Source of the DNA: Histomonas meleagridis
Taxonomy: Eukaryota > Parabasalia > Tritrichomonadida > Dientamoebidae
Direction of reading: 5' to 3'
DNA: 64,000 nucleotides
NCBI GenBank assembly: GCA_020186115.1
Contig: WSYJ01000049.1
Coordinates: 1 to 64,000, forward strand
Numbering within the stretch: the stretch's first letter is position 1; every line of letters starts with the position of its first letter. Below, piece by piece: positions 32,371 through 42,972 of this stretch. The notes beneath the pieces are model-generated. The model saw only the letters and a list, made by a program, of their open reading frames with translations. It searched no databases and was not told the DNA's origin. A program made the translations under genes and the position numbers.

Positions 32371-33543
32371 ATGAAAACAAGAATTCGTGAAAATAAAACA
32401 TATCAAATGCGATTAGAACTTACGAGTAAAATGTTAGGGAAGAATTTATTACCTACAATTCAAAAAGATAAATATGAAGAAATTGAAACACCACGTCAAG
32501 AATATTTTCAACAAGAACGCAAATATAAACCGATTACGCATGAAAAAGCGCAAGAATTAGAATATAAAGCATTAACATCAGAAGGTCGTTCACTTTATTT
32601 TCGTTCGTATTATTCACGAGCGATTGAATCGTTTAGTAAAGCACTTGATATTAACAAAGAAGATTATAGTCTTTATGTTGATCGTGCTAATTGTTATATT
32701 CAAATTGGTGATGCACGTTCAGCTATTATTGACGCTAATACAGTTCTTCAAGTATCACCTAATGATACACGAGCATTATTAGCGAAAGCGGAAGCATTTT
32801 TTTCTATTGGAGAATTTGAGTTTGCATTAGTTTTCTTTGAACGTGGATCATTTTTACGACAAGATATTCAAGGCTTTCGTGAAGGTATTACTAAATGTAA
32901 ACATGCTATCTTAGATTCTATTAATGGTGAAAAGACATATCAACCGAATCCTAATTTTTCAGCATCACGAATTCGAAAACAAAAACATCTTCATCATAAT
33001 AATAAGAATAAGAAACGAAATGACGAATCAGAAAATGAAGATGAAGAAGAAGAAGAAAATCAATATGAACAAGAAAATCTTGAAGAATTATTACCAGAAA
33101 AAGTTCATCCATTAACAATTAATCCTAAGAACAAAGGACAATTTCTTGGAGAACTTTTAGTTGATTATGAATATTTGAAAGGTTTAAAAGAAGAAATAAC
33201 GACAATTCTAAATGATGAAAATGAAACACATAATGAAGATAAATATAATTATGAACAAGATAAAATTATTGAAAAATGTTGCAAAGAAACCATTAATTAT
33301 TTAGAACAACGATCACAATTTTGGGAACAACAAAATGGACAAGAAGAAACACGTGCTCAACCATATTCAGCACGTTCAACGAGTCGAAAAAACAAAGTTA
33401 TTATTGCGAAAGTTTCGAACATTAATAATAAATCTCGACCTAAGACAGCGATTACAAACAATAATAATAATAATAATAACAAACGTAATTTAGTTTATGA
33501 AACTAGTCGGATTCAACAATATGAACGAAAACACAATCGATAA
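32371..33543 (+). CDS. TTC25/ODAD4-like TPR protein (outer dynein arm docking), intact copy
   Basis: An intact 390-residue TPR protein. Residues about 58-165 form three TPR units (EYKALTSEGRSLYFRSYYSRAIESFSKAL; YSLYVDRANCYIQIGDARSAIIDANTVL; ALLAKAEAFFSIGEFEFALVFFERG). FEFALVFFERGSFLRQDIQGFREGI closely follows TTC25/ODAD4, which docks outer dynein arms to ciliary doublets. The later NKGQFLGELLVDYEYLKGL also fits that family. Between them lies an acidic stretch (EDEEEEENQ), and the C-terminus has a poly-Asn run. Expected location: flagellar axoneme. The AACGTACATT element lies at 32349-32358, upstream of the ATG. Confidence 0.85.
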   Translation: MKTRIRENKTYQMRLELTSKMLGKNLLPTIQKDKYEEIETPRQEYFQQERKYKPITHEKAQELEYKALTSEGRSLYFRSYYSRAIESFSKALDINKEDYSLYVDRANCYIQIGDARSAIIDANTVLQVSPNDTRALLAKAEAFFSIGEFEFALVFFERGSFLRQDIQGFREGITKCKHAILDSINGEKTYQPNPNFSASRIRKQKHLHHNNKNKKRNDESENEDEEEEENQYEQENLEELLPEKVHPLTINPKNKGQFLGELLVDYEYLKGLKEEITTILNDENETHNEDKYNYEQDKIIEKCCKETINYLEQRSQFWEQQNGQEETRAQPYSARSTSRKNKVIIAKVSNINNKSRPKTAITNNNNNNNNKRNLVYETSRIQQYERKHNR

Positions 33544-33634
33544 AATTCACATCACAATTCATTAGTAAGTCCAAACAAAGATAGAGAAATTGGATTTTTT
33601 TTTTTATTTTTATTTATTTTTTTAAATTGTTAAA

Positions 33635-34145
33635 ATGACGAAATCAATTCCAGATGCAGCAACATTTATTGATTGTCGTGTAGGTGAGATTGTTGAAGTT
33701 AAAAATATTGAAGGGTCACAAAAGTTATATTGTTTAGAAGTTGAAGTTGGAGAAGAAAGTCCACGGCATATTGTTTGTACAGCACGCAAATTTTATACGC
33801 ATGAAGAACTTCAAAGGGAAATATGTTTGTGTTTTTTTAAATGCAGAACCCACCGAAATTTTAGAGAAAATTAGTGAAGGGATTATTCTTGGTTGTGGTC
33901 CAGATGATAAACATATCGAACTTTTTAGAACCACCACTTGATAATCAAGCAGGTGATCGTGTTTATTTTGGAGATTATACTACGAGTGAAGACTTTGAAG
34001 TTGATCATGAAATCGACATTGGAAGAAGATGCTTTATGATCTTCGTATTGATAACAATGGTGACGCTATTTACAAAGGAGAAAATATTTATACAGATTAT
34101 GGAAATGTAACAGCACCAAACTTCACAAATTGTCCATTTCAATAA
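33635..34145 (+). pseudogene. EMAPII-type OB protein, right-arm copy with frameshifts
   Basis: Duplicate of 26035-26544. It reads correctly to about residue 60 (HEELQ), where an extra A shifts the frame. Further one-base differences lie near 33865, 33925 and 34010. Fragments of the correct protein continue in three frames to the same stop at 34143. All breaks are single-base relative to the intact left copy. Confidence 0.88.
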
Positions 34146-34186
34146 ATAAAAATATTTTTAACATTTAATATAAATATGAATTTTAT

Positions 34187-37100
34187 TTATGTTTTTCCGT
34201 TGTATATTTACATTTGTTTCTTCTGAAATATTTGGAATCGAAATTGGTGAAATTTCTTTCGATTGACAAAAATTATTATTTAAATTAATTTTAATGTACA
34301 TCTTGAAAAGTTTCGTTTCTTTCGTATTCTCTTCTTCTAAATTAATTAAATGATTCGTATTGATGTTTACGTTTTCTTTGTTTTCTTTTCGTATGTTTCC
34401 TTTATTTATATTTTCATTTCGTGGATTTCGATTTGTTTCGATTTCTTTCGTTTCTTTTCGTTTCGTTGGATTTTGTTCATTTGTTGAAAATGTAATTTCG
34501 TTACTATGCTTTGTTTATTGTTATCTTCAAATGAAACAAATCCAAAGTCATTACTTGTGCTTTGTTTGTTGCCATTTAGTTCAAATGTTGGAAATGCGCT
34601 CTCATCGTTTGTGCTTTGTTTGTTGTTACTTTCAATCGAAGGAAATCCAAAATTATTATTTGAACTTTTTGTTTCTTTGTTTTCTAATAAAGAAATGTGA
34701 ATTCATTACTTGAATGTTGTTTATTATTATTATTTTCGAATGAAGGAAATGTCGAATCGTTGCTTGAACTTTTTGTTTCTTTGTTTTCAAATGTTGGAAA
34801 TGTGAATTCATGACTTGAATGTTGTTTATTATTATTGTTTTCAAATGAAGGAAATCCAAAATCGTTATTAGAGTTTTGTTTTGTTTCTATGTTTTCATTC
34901 GGTGAAAATGTCATTTCATTATTTGGATTGTGTTTATTGTTATCTTCGATTGAAGGAAATGACAAATCGCTGTTTGATGTTCGTTTCGTTTCTTTGTTTT
35001 CATCTTTTGGATTTTCAATTTCGCAATTTGATTTTCGTTTATTGTCGTTATTATTTTCAAATGTTGGAAATGCGAAGTCGTTATTTGAGTTTTGTTTTGT
35101 ATTATTTTGTTCAAATGTTGGAAATGATAATTCACTGTTTGAGTTTTGTTTGTTATCATTTTGTATGTTCACTTCTACTGTATTTGCATTTGTATTTGCA
35201 TTATTACTTTGGTTTTCTTCGTTCGTATCAATTTCTTCAAACCGAAATATATCATATGACTTAAGGCTCGCTTTTGGCTGAACTGTTCGCTGATTTTCGT
35301 TCTTCTTCTTGTTTTTTGTTTATTATCATTCGAATTGTTTTTGTTCAAACGATGGAAACATATATTCATTATTTGATGTTTGCTTTTGCTTTCTTTATTA
35401 TCAATATTTGGAAATACAATGTCATTATTCGCATTTTGTTTGCATGACTGCTTTTCGAAATGATGGAAATCAAATTCATTGTTTGAGTTTTGTTTTTGAT
35501 TATTTCCGGCGGATATTTCATTTTTATTTATATCATTTTGTTCAGAATGAAGGGAAATACAGAAGTCACTGTTTGAGTTTTGTTTTGTATTATCAATATT
35601 TGCAAATCCGAAATCGTTATTTGAAATTTGTTTTGTATTATTTTGTTCGAATGTTGGAAATGTAAATTCATTGTTTGCGTTTTGCTTTTGCTTTTGATTA
35701 AATTCTGTGGACTTTTCATCTTTATTTACTTTATCTTGGTTAAATGAAAGAAATCCGAAGTCGTTATTTGAGTTTTGTTTTGTATTATTTTGTTCAAATG
35801 AAGGAAATCCAAAATCATTGTTCGAGTTTCGTTTATTATTTTCATGATTTGCAAATCCGAAGTCGTTATTTGAGTTTTGTTTTGTATTATTTTGTTCAAA
35901 TGAAGGAAACGTGAAATCATTATTCGCATTTTGTTTGTTGCTGTTTTCAAATGAAAGAAATCCGATGTCATTGTTCGAGTTTTGCTTTTGATTAAATTCT
36001 GGAGACTTTTCATCTTTATTGACATTATTTTGTTCAAATGAAGGAAATCCAAGTCATTGTTTGAGTTCTGTGTGTTCATTTCTATTGTATTTGTATTTGT
36101 TTTATTACTTTGGTTTTCTTCGTTCGTATCAATTTCTTCAAACCCAGAAATATATCTATATGACTTAAGGCTCTGCTTTGGCTGAACTGTTCGCTGATTT
36201 TCGTTCTTCTTCTTGTTTTTGTTTATTATCATTCGAATTTTTTTGTTCAAGCAATGGAAACGTAAATTCGGAATTTGAATTCTGTTTGTTACCACTTTCA
36301 AATGACGGAAACTCAGAGAAATTACTATTTGTGTTTTGTTTTGTTTCTTTAACATCAATGCTTGAAAACCCGAAATCATTATTCGATGTCTGTTTGTTAC
36401 CACTTTCAAATGATGGAAATTCGAAATTACTATTTGTGTTTTGTTTTGCATTATTTGGTTCAAATGATGGAAATTCGAAATTACTATTTGTGTTTTGTTT
36501 TTGCATTATTTGGTTCAAATGATGGAAATTCGAAATTACTATTTGTGTTTTGTTTTGCATTATTTGGTTCAAATGATGAAATTCGAAATTACTATTTGTG
36601 TTTTGTTTGCATTATTTGGTTCAAATGATGGAAATTCGAAATTACTATTTGTGTTTTGTTTTTGCATTATTTGGTTCAAATGACGGAAATTCGAAATTAC
36701 TATTTGTGTTTTTGCTTTTGATTTACATTAAATTCCATAAATTTATTTTTCAGTTTTCGTTTCTTTCGTTGTTTCCCGTTGAACTTTTCGTCGTTTTCTT
36801 CGTTGTTGATTTTCTGTGTTATTTTGTGAATTGAAATTATTATTATTATTATTTTTTTGTTATTGTTTCATTTGATTTCGTTTGTTGTTGTTGAATTTTA
36901 TATTTATTTTGTTCTTCTGAAATTCCAAAATTGATTTCAAAATTTTGTGTTTTATTTCGTGAATTTTCTTCTTCTTTAAGATTAAAATCAATAATTTGTT
37001 GTTCTGAATTTTGTTGAAATGATTTATCATCAAATTTTTGTTGCTGTTGTTGTGTTGGCAAATTAAAATCAATAATTTGTGATGAATTGTTTTGATTATT

Positions 37101-37565
37101 TTTGTTTGTAAAATTGAAATCACTAAAATTTCGTTGTGATGTAAAATTGTAATTATTTGTTTGTTGTTGATTAAAGTTAAAATCAAATTGTTGTTGTTGT
37201 TTGTTATTATTTTGATTATTAAAATCAAATATTTGTTGTGCATGATTATTCATTTGATTGTTAAAAATGTTTTGAGGTTGTTGTTGTTGAATATTTTGTT
37301 CACCAAAATTTCTTGATTGTTGGTTATTAAATGTTTGATTCCCAAAATTATTGAAATTATTCTGTTGTTGATTTAGATTATTTCCTTCTGTTATATTTGA
37401 AAAATTTCCTTGACTTGAAGTATTTAGTTGTGAAGATTGTTCTTCTTCTCGATTTATTTCACTTCGAAACAAATTAATATCAAAATGATGATTCGTTGAA
37501 ACATTATTATTGTTGTTGTTATTTGTTGTTGTTTGTTGTAGTATTGTAAGATTAAAAAAATCCAT
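34187..37565 (-). pseudogene. Asn/Gln-rich repeat protein, right-arm copy with many frameshifts
   Basis: Duplicate of 22309-25993. The first 230 or so codons from the ATG at 37565 are intact (with small repeat-length changes such as fewer Gln). After TIT near 36855 the frame is broken repeatedly by one-base insertions and deletions. The 102-bp repeat is reduced from three units to one, and one copy of a 108-bp unit near the 3' end is missing. Together these explain the roughly 306-bp shorter length. Confidence 0.85.
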
Positions 37566-37647
37566 AATTTTTTTATTTAAACAATGTTTGTTTGATAAAG
37601 AAGACGTTTATTTATTTATTATTATTATTATTATTATTTATTTTCAA

Positions 37648-39111
37648 ATGAATAATTTATATCAACTCTTTCAAAATGTAAAACTTCCTTATTGTTATTA
37701 TGAAATTCCAACACCTAATGAACAAGATATTAAACACACCCCAAAACCATTATATTTTATTAATACAGGTTGTACTCGTATATGACTAAAAAAAGCACTT
37801 CGACATTCAGGTTTTCAAAGAACAAAAGGAAATCGATGGAATTTTTCATGGGGACGACAATTTAAATTAGAAGAATAAGAAAAATTACAATATTATCAAA
37901 AAAGTAATCATTTTATTGGGTCACGTTTAGTTGGACGAAAAGATGAATTTCAAAAACGAATTGAAGAACTTAATTCACGTACTAAAGATTTTTTCACAAT
38001 ATTTTTTAGAAAACATTTATTTATCCTAAAGATAAGAATAAATTAAATGAATATTGGGATCAATATCAATATTTTATATTTAAACCATCAGCATCAACAA
38101 GAGGGATTGGTATTCAAGTTTTAAAATACAAAAGAAAAACCAAAATTATTTAAGAATGGTATTTATCAACATTATCTTATAAATCCTTTTTTAATTACAG
38201 GACGTAAATTTGATATTCGTTTATATGTTCTTGTTACATCATTAAATCCACTTCGAATTTATCTTCATGAAAATGGATTAATTCGTTTTGCTACACATCA
38301 ATATTCGATTGATAATATTGAAGATTTACGATCACATTTAACTAATTATTCAATTAATAAAACAGATGAAAAATTTATTCAAAATAATAAAGAAGAAGAA
38401 AGTATTAATAATTCTAAATTATCATTACAATATTTTTTACAATATTTAGAAACACAAAATATCAATAGTAAATTAATTATGAAAGAAATCGAACGTAGTA
38501 TTATTTCAATTACTATATCAGGTATGAATGAAATTCGAAAAGTTCATCAAGGGAACATTAAAAACAAGAATATTTGTTATGAAATGTATGGGTTTGATGT
38601 AATTCTTGATTCTAATTTAAAACCTTATATTCTTGAGATGAATATTTCACCATCATTAAATACCAAAAATTCTAAACTTGATGAAAATATCAAATATCCA
38701 CTTATGTTAGATTTATTACGAATTAATCGAATAGTTGAATGTAATGTTTTAGACCCTTCACCATGTCCATCATTTCAAACAATTGAAGAAGAGAATGAAA
38801 ATTCGATTGATTCAACGCGTCGTGAATTAATCGAAAGTTTTAAAGAACATCCATGGTTATCACCAGTTTTTAATGATTTTTCTATTATTCGAGATTATTT
38901 AGAAGAGAAAGAACGACGAGGAGGGTTTAAATTAATTTATCCTAAACGTAAAAATGTGAATAATTTTCTAAAATGTTATTCGAAACTTACATATCAAGAT
39001 ATTGTATTTAATGAATGGATTAAACTTAATAATGAAGAACGATTTTCAGTTATTTCGAATAATTTTAATAAATATGAAACAATCCTTAATAATATAAAAA
39101 ATACTGAATAA
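37648..39111 (+). pseudogene. TTLL ligase, right-arm copy with stops and frameshifts
   Basis: Duplicate of 20768-22226. It starts with the same MNNLYQLF but meets a TGA near 37782 (one extra base in TATATGACT), a TAA near 37876 (GAATAAG for GAATATG), and insertions near 37990 and 38128. From about 38160 it is open to the true end, and it preserves the C-terminal frame that is broken in the left copy. Between them the two copies indicate one intact ancestral gene. Confidence 0.88.
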
Positions 39112-39199
39112 AATATAAAATATAAAATGAATTTTTTAATATTGACAATGTTTGTTTGACGATGAGTAAGAAATAAGAAATAAGAAACTCAAAAAAGAA

Positions 39200-39555
39200 A
39201 TGTCACTCCCAAATTTAAAACATTTTTCAGGCACGAAAGAAGATTTGAAAAACATCATCAAAAAATCGAGTAATCTTGTTGTACTAGATTTTTATGCAGA
39301 TTGGTGTGGTCCTTGTCAAGTTGTTGGGAAAGCATTACCAGAAATAGCTAAACAATATCCCTAACGTCAGAATTCCTTAAAGTAAATGTTGATAAGTCAC
39401 CAGAATTTTCATATGAATTTGGAGTTGATCTTATTCTCAGATAGTTAAGTTTTTTTAAAAAAGAATGAAAAAAGTTGATGATCACAGTTCCAATCGGGAA
39501 AGTCATTGGAGCGAATGTTCCAAAGATCAAGGAATTAATCGATAAACTCCCATAA
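39200..39555 (+). pseudogene. thioredoxin, right-arm copy with frameshifts
   Basis: Identical to the left thioredoxin through the WCGPC active site and on to KQYP. Then TCCCTAACGTCAG replaces TCCTAACGTCG, and three or four more small indels follow before CATAAACG. The product would be truncated near residue 55. Confidence 0.9.
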
Positions 39556-39648
39556 ACGCCATAAAATGACAAAAATATCTTCTTTTGAATAACAAAGTCT
39601 TTTACAAAACAATGACAGAAAAAGAAAATTTATTATAAATAAAATATT

Positions 39649-39807
39649 TTATTCAACAGATAATGATATAGGAAGTGACTTTAAACTAACACTACAAAGA
39701 CGACTATGTGCATATTTCTTCTCTAATGTATTGAGTTTTGATGATTTAATCTTCTTTACAGATGTTAATATCTTATTAACAATTGGTTGTAAATCTGTAG
39801 CTTTGTA
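39649..39807 (-). pseudogene. 3' fragment of cyclin B gene (right arm)
   Basis: The same 50-codon cyclin end as at 20081-20238, joined upstream to the same ankyrin scrap (39808-39870). The complete cyclin lies only 2.1 kb further on. Confidence 0.9.
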
Positions 39808-40059
39808 AAATGTTTATAACTTCATTCTTAAAAAGTAATTTAACGATTTTAATGTTACCACAACCTTCTGGAAAATTAAGGTATGATTGAAATGATACTG
39901 TTCGACGAGTAGAAATGTAGATAACTAATAAAAAAAATTTTTTGATTAAAATCAAAAAAATTGTTTTTTTTTTTAAAAAAAAAATATTTTAATTATCACC
40001 ATAAAAAAGTTTGTTCAACGACATGATATGAAATAAAGCAAATGCAAAATTTTAATGAA

Positions 40060-40163
40060 ATTGATGTCGTCTAATGGGTAGGGCACGCATTTCTTATTTC
40101 AATCACTTCATTTCTGAATGTGAAAACGAGTAGCGTAATCAAGGTTCGATTCCTTGCATCAAT
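40060..40163 (+). tRNA. tRNA-like Pol III gene, copy 3
   Basis: 104 nt, the mirror of copy 2 (19724-19827), with the acceptor stem ATTGATG/CATCAAT, the exact B box GGTTCGATTCC and a downstream T6 run at 40165-40170. This is the plus-strand copy inside the right arm. Confidence 0.6.
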
Positions 40164-40639
40164 ATTTTTTCCATTTTTTGTTAATTTTTTGTTGAAATTT
40201 AAAATTTTATGTAAAAATTAAATAAAAAGAGATAAAAATGAAATTCAATTCATTCAAATTATCGTTAATTTTCTACTGAAGTAAATGGTGTATTTTTTGT
40301 ATTGAATACCGACTGATGTAATACTCCATTATCTTAATTATTTATATCGACTATAGCATTTCTTAATGAAATAGACTTATCTGAAACTTATATTCCAAGT
40401 TCATCTTTTCCGAAGTTATTAAATTTCATTATTTCAAGCAAAACGGTGATGCACTGCTGCATTTTCTGTTTGTTTTGTTTGACCTTTATAACTTAAGACA
40501 TAATAAGTAATACTGTCAGCACTTAGACTAGTGGCCCTGTTAATGTTTACATTTAATGTATAGACAACAAATAATTTCCAAATATTATTTTAGAATATCG
40601 AAATATTAATCTGAATTTCATATTAATGTCATTTTGTTT

Positions 40640-41095
40640 CATATTTTTTATTTTCTTAAATATATTTAGAGATATCATTTTGATGGGATTCAAATAATAT
40701 TTTATATGCATCTTTAAATGATGAATTGAACATGCCGTTTGTTTAATTTTTATAATGTATAAAATATTTTGTAATATTAGAATCAATTAAATTTCGTTCT
40801 ATCATTTTCTCTTATTTAATTAAATAAAATGCTTCTTGTGAATTGGTATTAATGTACGAATATAGCTAGCAAAAAATTAAATAATTTTGAGATATTTTTT
40901 CTTCTTTAATTTGGATTGTTTCTAAATAATTTGTATATAAAATGTTGGCTTCTTTTTTTCAATAAAATGCATAATGAACTAAATTGATAATTGTCAAATT
41001 TGAGACAGTACTTATGAAAGCATCTGAAATTGGTAAATTAGAAATATCTAAATTACTTCATAAACAAGAAGGAATTAAAGTTAATTCTAATAATA
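40640..41095. pseudogene. DUF3447/ankyrin relics in the right arm
   Basis: Mirror of 18785-19255. Broken DUF3447 pieces lie on the minus strand (40640-40930), and one ankyrin unit on the plus strand (40998-41090, LMKASEIGKLEISKLLHKQEGIKV). No intact frame. From 41096 to 41710 nothing else is recognisable. Confidence 0.6.
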
Positions 41096-41737
41096 TTAAT
41101 ATATTTTATTTGAAATTTATTTTTATAGGAAAGAAATAATGAAATATCTAAATTCACAACTACATAAAAATGAAAAATTATACCAAAAACTAAAACACAA
41201 AATACATTTTTATTTCTAAATGTGTTTCGGAACATAATAAATTGGCTTTCTTTTTCATTATATTAATTTAAATAGTAATCTTGAAAATGAAATCTTCAAC
41301 ACGATGTTTTGAGTTCTAGAAAAATATTCTAACGAGACTAATTCATAATATTTGATCTATAGACTAAAACTATAATTAATTCATTTTGAATCTTCTATAG
41401 AATTTATTTTTCTATATTTTTTTATGAATAAATCTAATTTATATATATTAATGTTTTTTGCAATATAGATTTGTTTCTGGAATATTATTACTTATTGGCG
41501 ACTCTATATAAAAAAGTAAACAAAATATTGATATCATCAGATAGATTACATATATTGCAAAAACCACATATTACATATGTCAAAACTTTGTAGAAGAGTT
41601 CGTAGTAGTTTTGAAATATTACATTTAATATTTATAATTGTTGCAATATCCAAATCATGTCTTACATTTTAAACACAACAAAGAAAATTTCAATATTTGT
41701 TTTAAAAAAGCTCGTTTAACCACATGAGTTGAAATAG

Positions 41738-41779
41738 AATGTTCCAAAGATCAAGGAATTAATTGATAAACTTTTATAA
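41738..41779 (+). pseudogene. third copy of the thioredoxin 3' end
   Basis: NVPKIKELIDKLL and its stop, in perfect agreement with the left arm. The homology then continues without a break through the intergenic spacer into the cyclin gene. It begins about 28 bp outside the right arm and appears to be the remnant of the original thioredoxin-cyclin locus. Confidence 0.85.
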
Positions 41780-41872
41780 ACGTCATAAAATGAAAAAAAT
41801 ATTTTCTTTTGAATAACAAATTCTTTTATAAAATAATGAAAGAAAAAGAAAATTTATTATAAATAAAATATT

Positions 41873-42853
41873 TTATTCAACAGATAATGATATAGGAAGT
41901 GACTTTAAACTAACACTACAAAGACGACTATGTGCATATTTCTTCTCTAATGTATTGAGTTTTGATGATTTAATCTTCTTTACAGATGTTAATATCTTAT
42001 TAACAATTGGTTGTAAATCTGTAGTTTTGTAACCTGTATTAGTGACTAAATATTGATTCCATTGATTATTTCCTCTTTCAAGTGTAAGTGAAAGACAAAC
42101 AACTGATGCTGCGCGTTTAGATGGACACATTCCAATGAAACTTTCATCAAGAAGTAATGTTTCATTTAAATAATGTGCCATCATCGAGATTTCATTTGAT
42201 GGATCACATAATCTTAAATAACGTTTCATGAATATTGATGAATGAATTGGGTTTACAAAGAAATCAATTTCATTCAAAATATTCATTTCCATTTTGATTA
42301 CATCATCTGACGTAAATGAGTTCTTTGTAAAATAAACAAAATCATCTATTGTTGGAAGTGTAACCTCTTGATTTTTAGCTGAAATAAATAATGCAGTTGT
42401 ATAAAGAAGCTGAAGTTTTGAACGATGAATATCAACTTTTGATAAATATAAATCTGCAATCTCGATTGCTGAAAAAAGTGTATCTGTATGCATCTCTAAG
42501 TGATTATGAACGCCAATTAGCCAATCAATAACGATAGATCTCATTCTAGGCTTAATGTTAGTTTGATTTAAGAATATAACAGGTGAAGGAAGCTTTTCAT
42601 TCTCGTGTTCAATTAAAAAGTGATATACTTCGAGATCATATTCAAATGCATCTTGTGGATCTTCAATCTTTCCAAGTCTTTCTTCTGAAATTTTCTGCTT
42701 TGGTTTTTGTTTAGGAACAATGAATGTCTTATCGTGAGGATTTAAGGAAATTGAATTATGTTTGCTTTTAACATCACCTAAAGCTTTACGAGTTGATCGC
42801 ATTTCACGTGCATTCCTTGCAGCAACTGCAATACGTGTTGGAATTGGATGCAT
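41873..42853 (-). CDS. B-type cyclin
   Basis: A 326-residue mitotic cyclin, activator of a CDK. The N-terminus has a destruction-box-like RKALGDVKS (22-30). The cyclin-box signature MRSIVIDWL is at 104-112, followed by VHNHLEMHTDTLFSAIEIADLYLS. The second cyclin fold starts near residue 205 (FVNPIHSSIFMKRYLRLC). These features together indicate cyclin A/B type. A TCATTCT initiator-like site lies 6-12 bp upstream of the ATG (42859-42865). The divergent promoter shared with the CKK gene contains a palindrome with AACGT sites. The last 50 codons are duplicated twice, at 20081 and 39649. Confidence 0.92.
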   Translation of the reverse strand: MHPIPTRIAVAARNAREMRSTRKALGDVKSKHNSISLNPHDKTFIVPKQKPKQKISEERLGKIEDPQDAFEYDLEVYHFLIEHENEKLPSPVIFLNQTNIKPRMRSIVIDWLIGVHNHLEMHTDTLFSAIEIADLYLSKVDIHRSKLQLLYTTALFISAKNQEVTLPTIDDFVYFTKNSFTSDDVIKMEMNILNEIDFFVNPIHSSIFMKRYLRLCDPSNEISMMAHYLNETLLLDESFIGMCPSKRAASVVCLSLTLERGNNQWNQYLVTNTGYKTTDLQPIVNKILTSVKKIKSSKLNTLEKKYAHSRLCSVSLKSLPISLSVE

Positions 42854-42904
42854 TTTGGAGAATGATTTATTTCAATCTTAACGTCAAATTAACGTGCTGC
42901 TTTT

Positions 42905-42923
42905 AACGTACATTATGTACGTT
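42905..42923. promoter_or_regulatory. palindrome AACGTACATTATGTACGTT in the cyclin/CKK promoter
   Basis: Perfect 9-bp arms around one central base. Three more AACG/CGTT cores lie within 60 bp (near 42880, 42890 and 42934), and a fourth at 42956 is close to the CKK start. AACG is the core bound by Myb-type factors. The site is placed to control both divergent genes. Confidence 0.6.
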
Positions 42924-42972
42924 TAATTCCTATCGTTAATAAGGCCCCCCAAACACGTTAAGTGAATTTCGG

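Larger units (their letters stand above)
32086..41710. repeat. right arm of the large inverted repeat
   Basis: Reverse complement of 18181-28092, about 290 bp shorter, mostly from repeat contraction in the Asn-rich gene. 32086-33600 is almost identical to the left arm. From about 33800 to 39600 there are dozens of small indels, mostly one- or two-base insertions, that break four genes. 39650-41710 is again close to the left arm. The outer edge is at the A-run at 41709. Confidence 0.9.
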
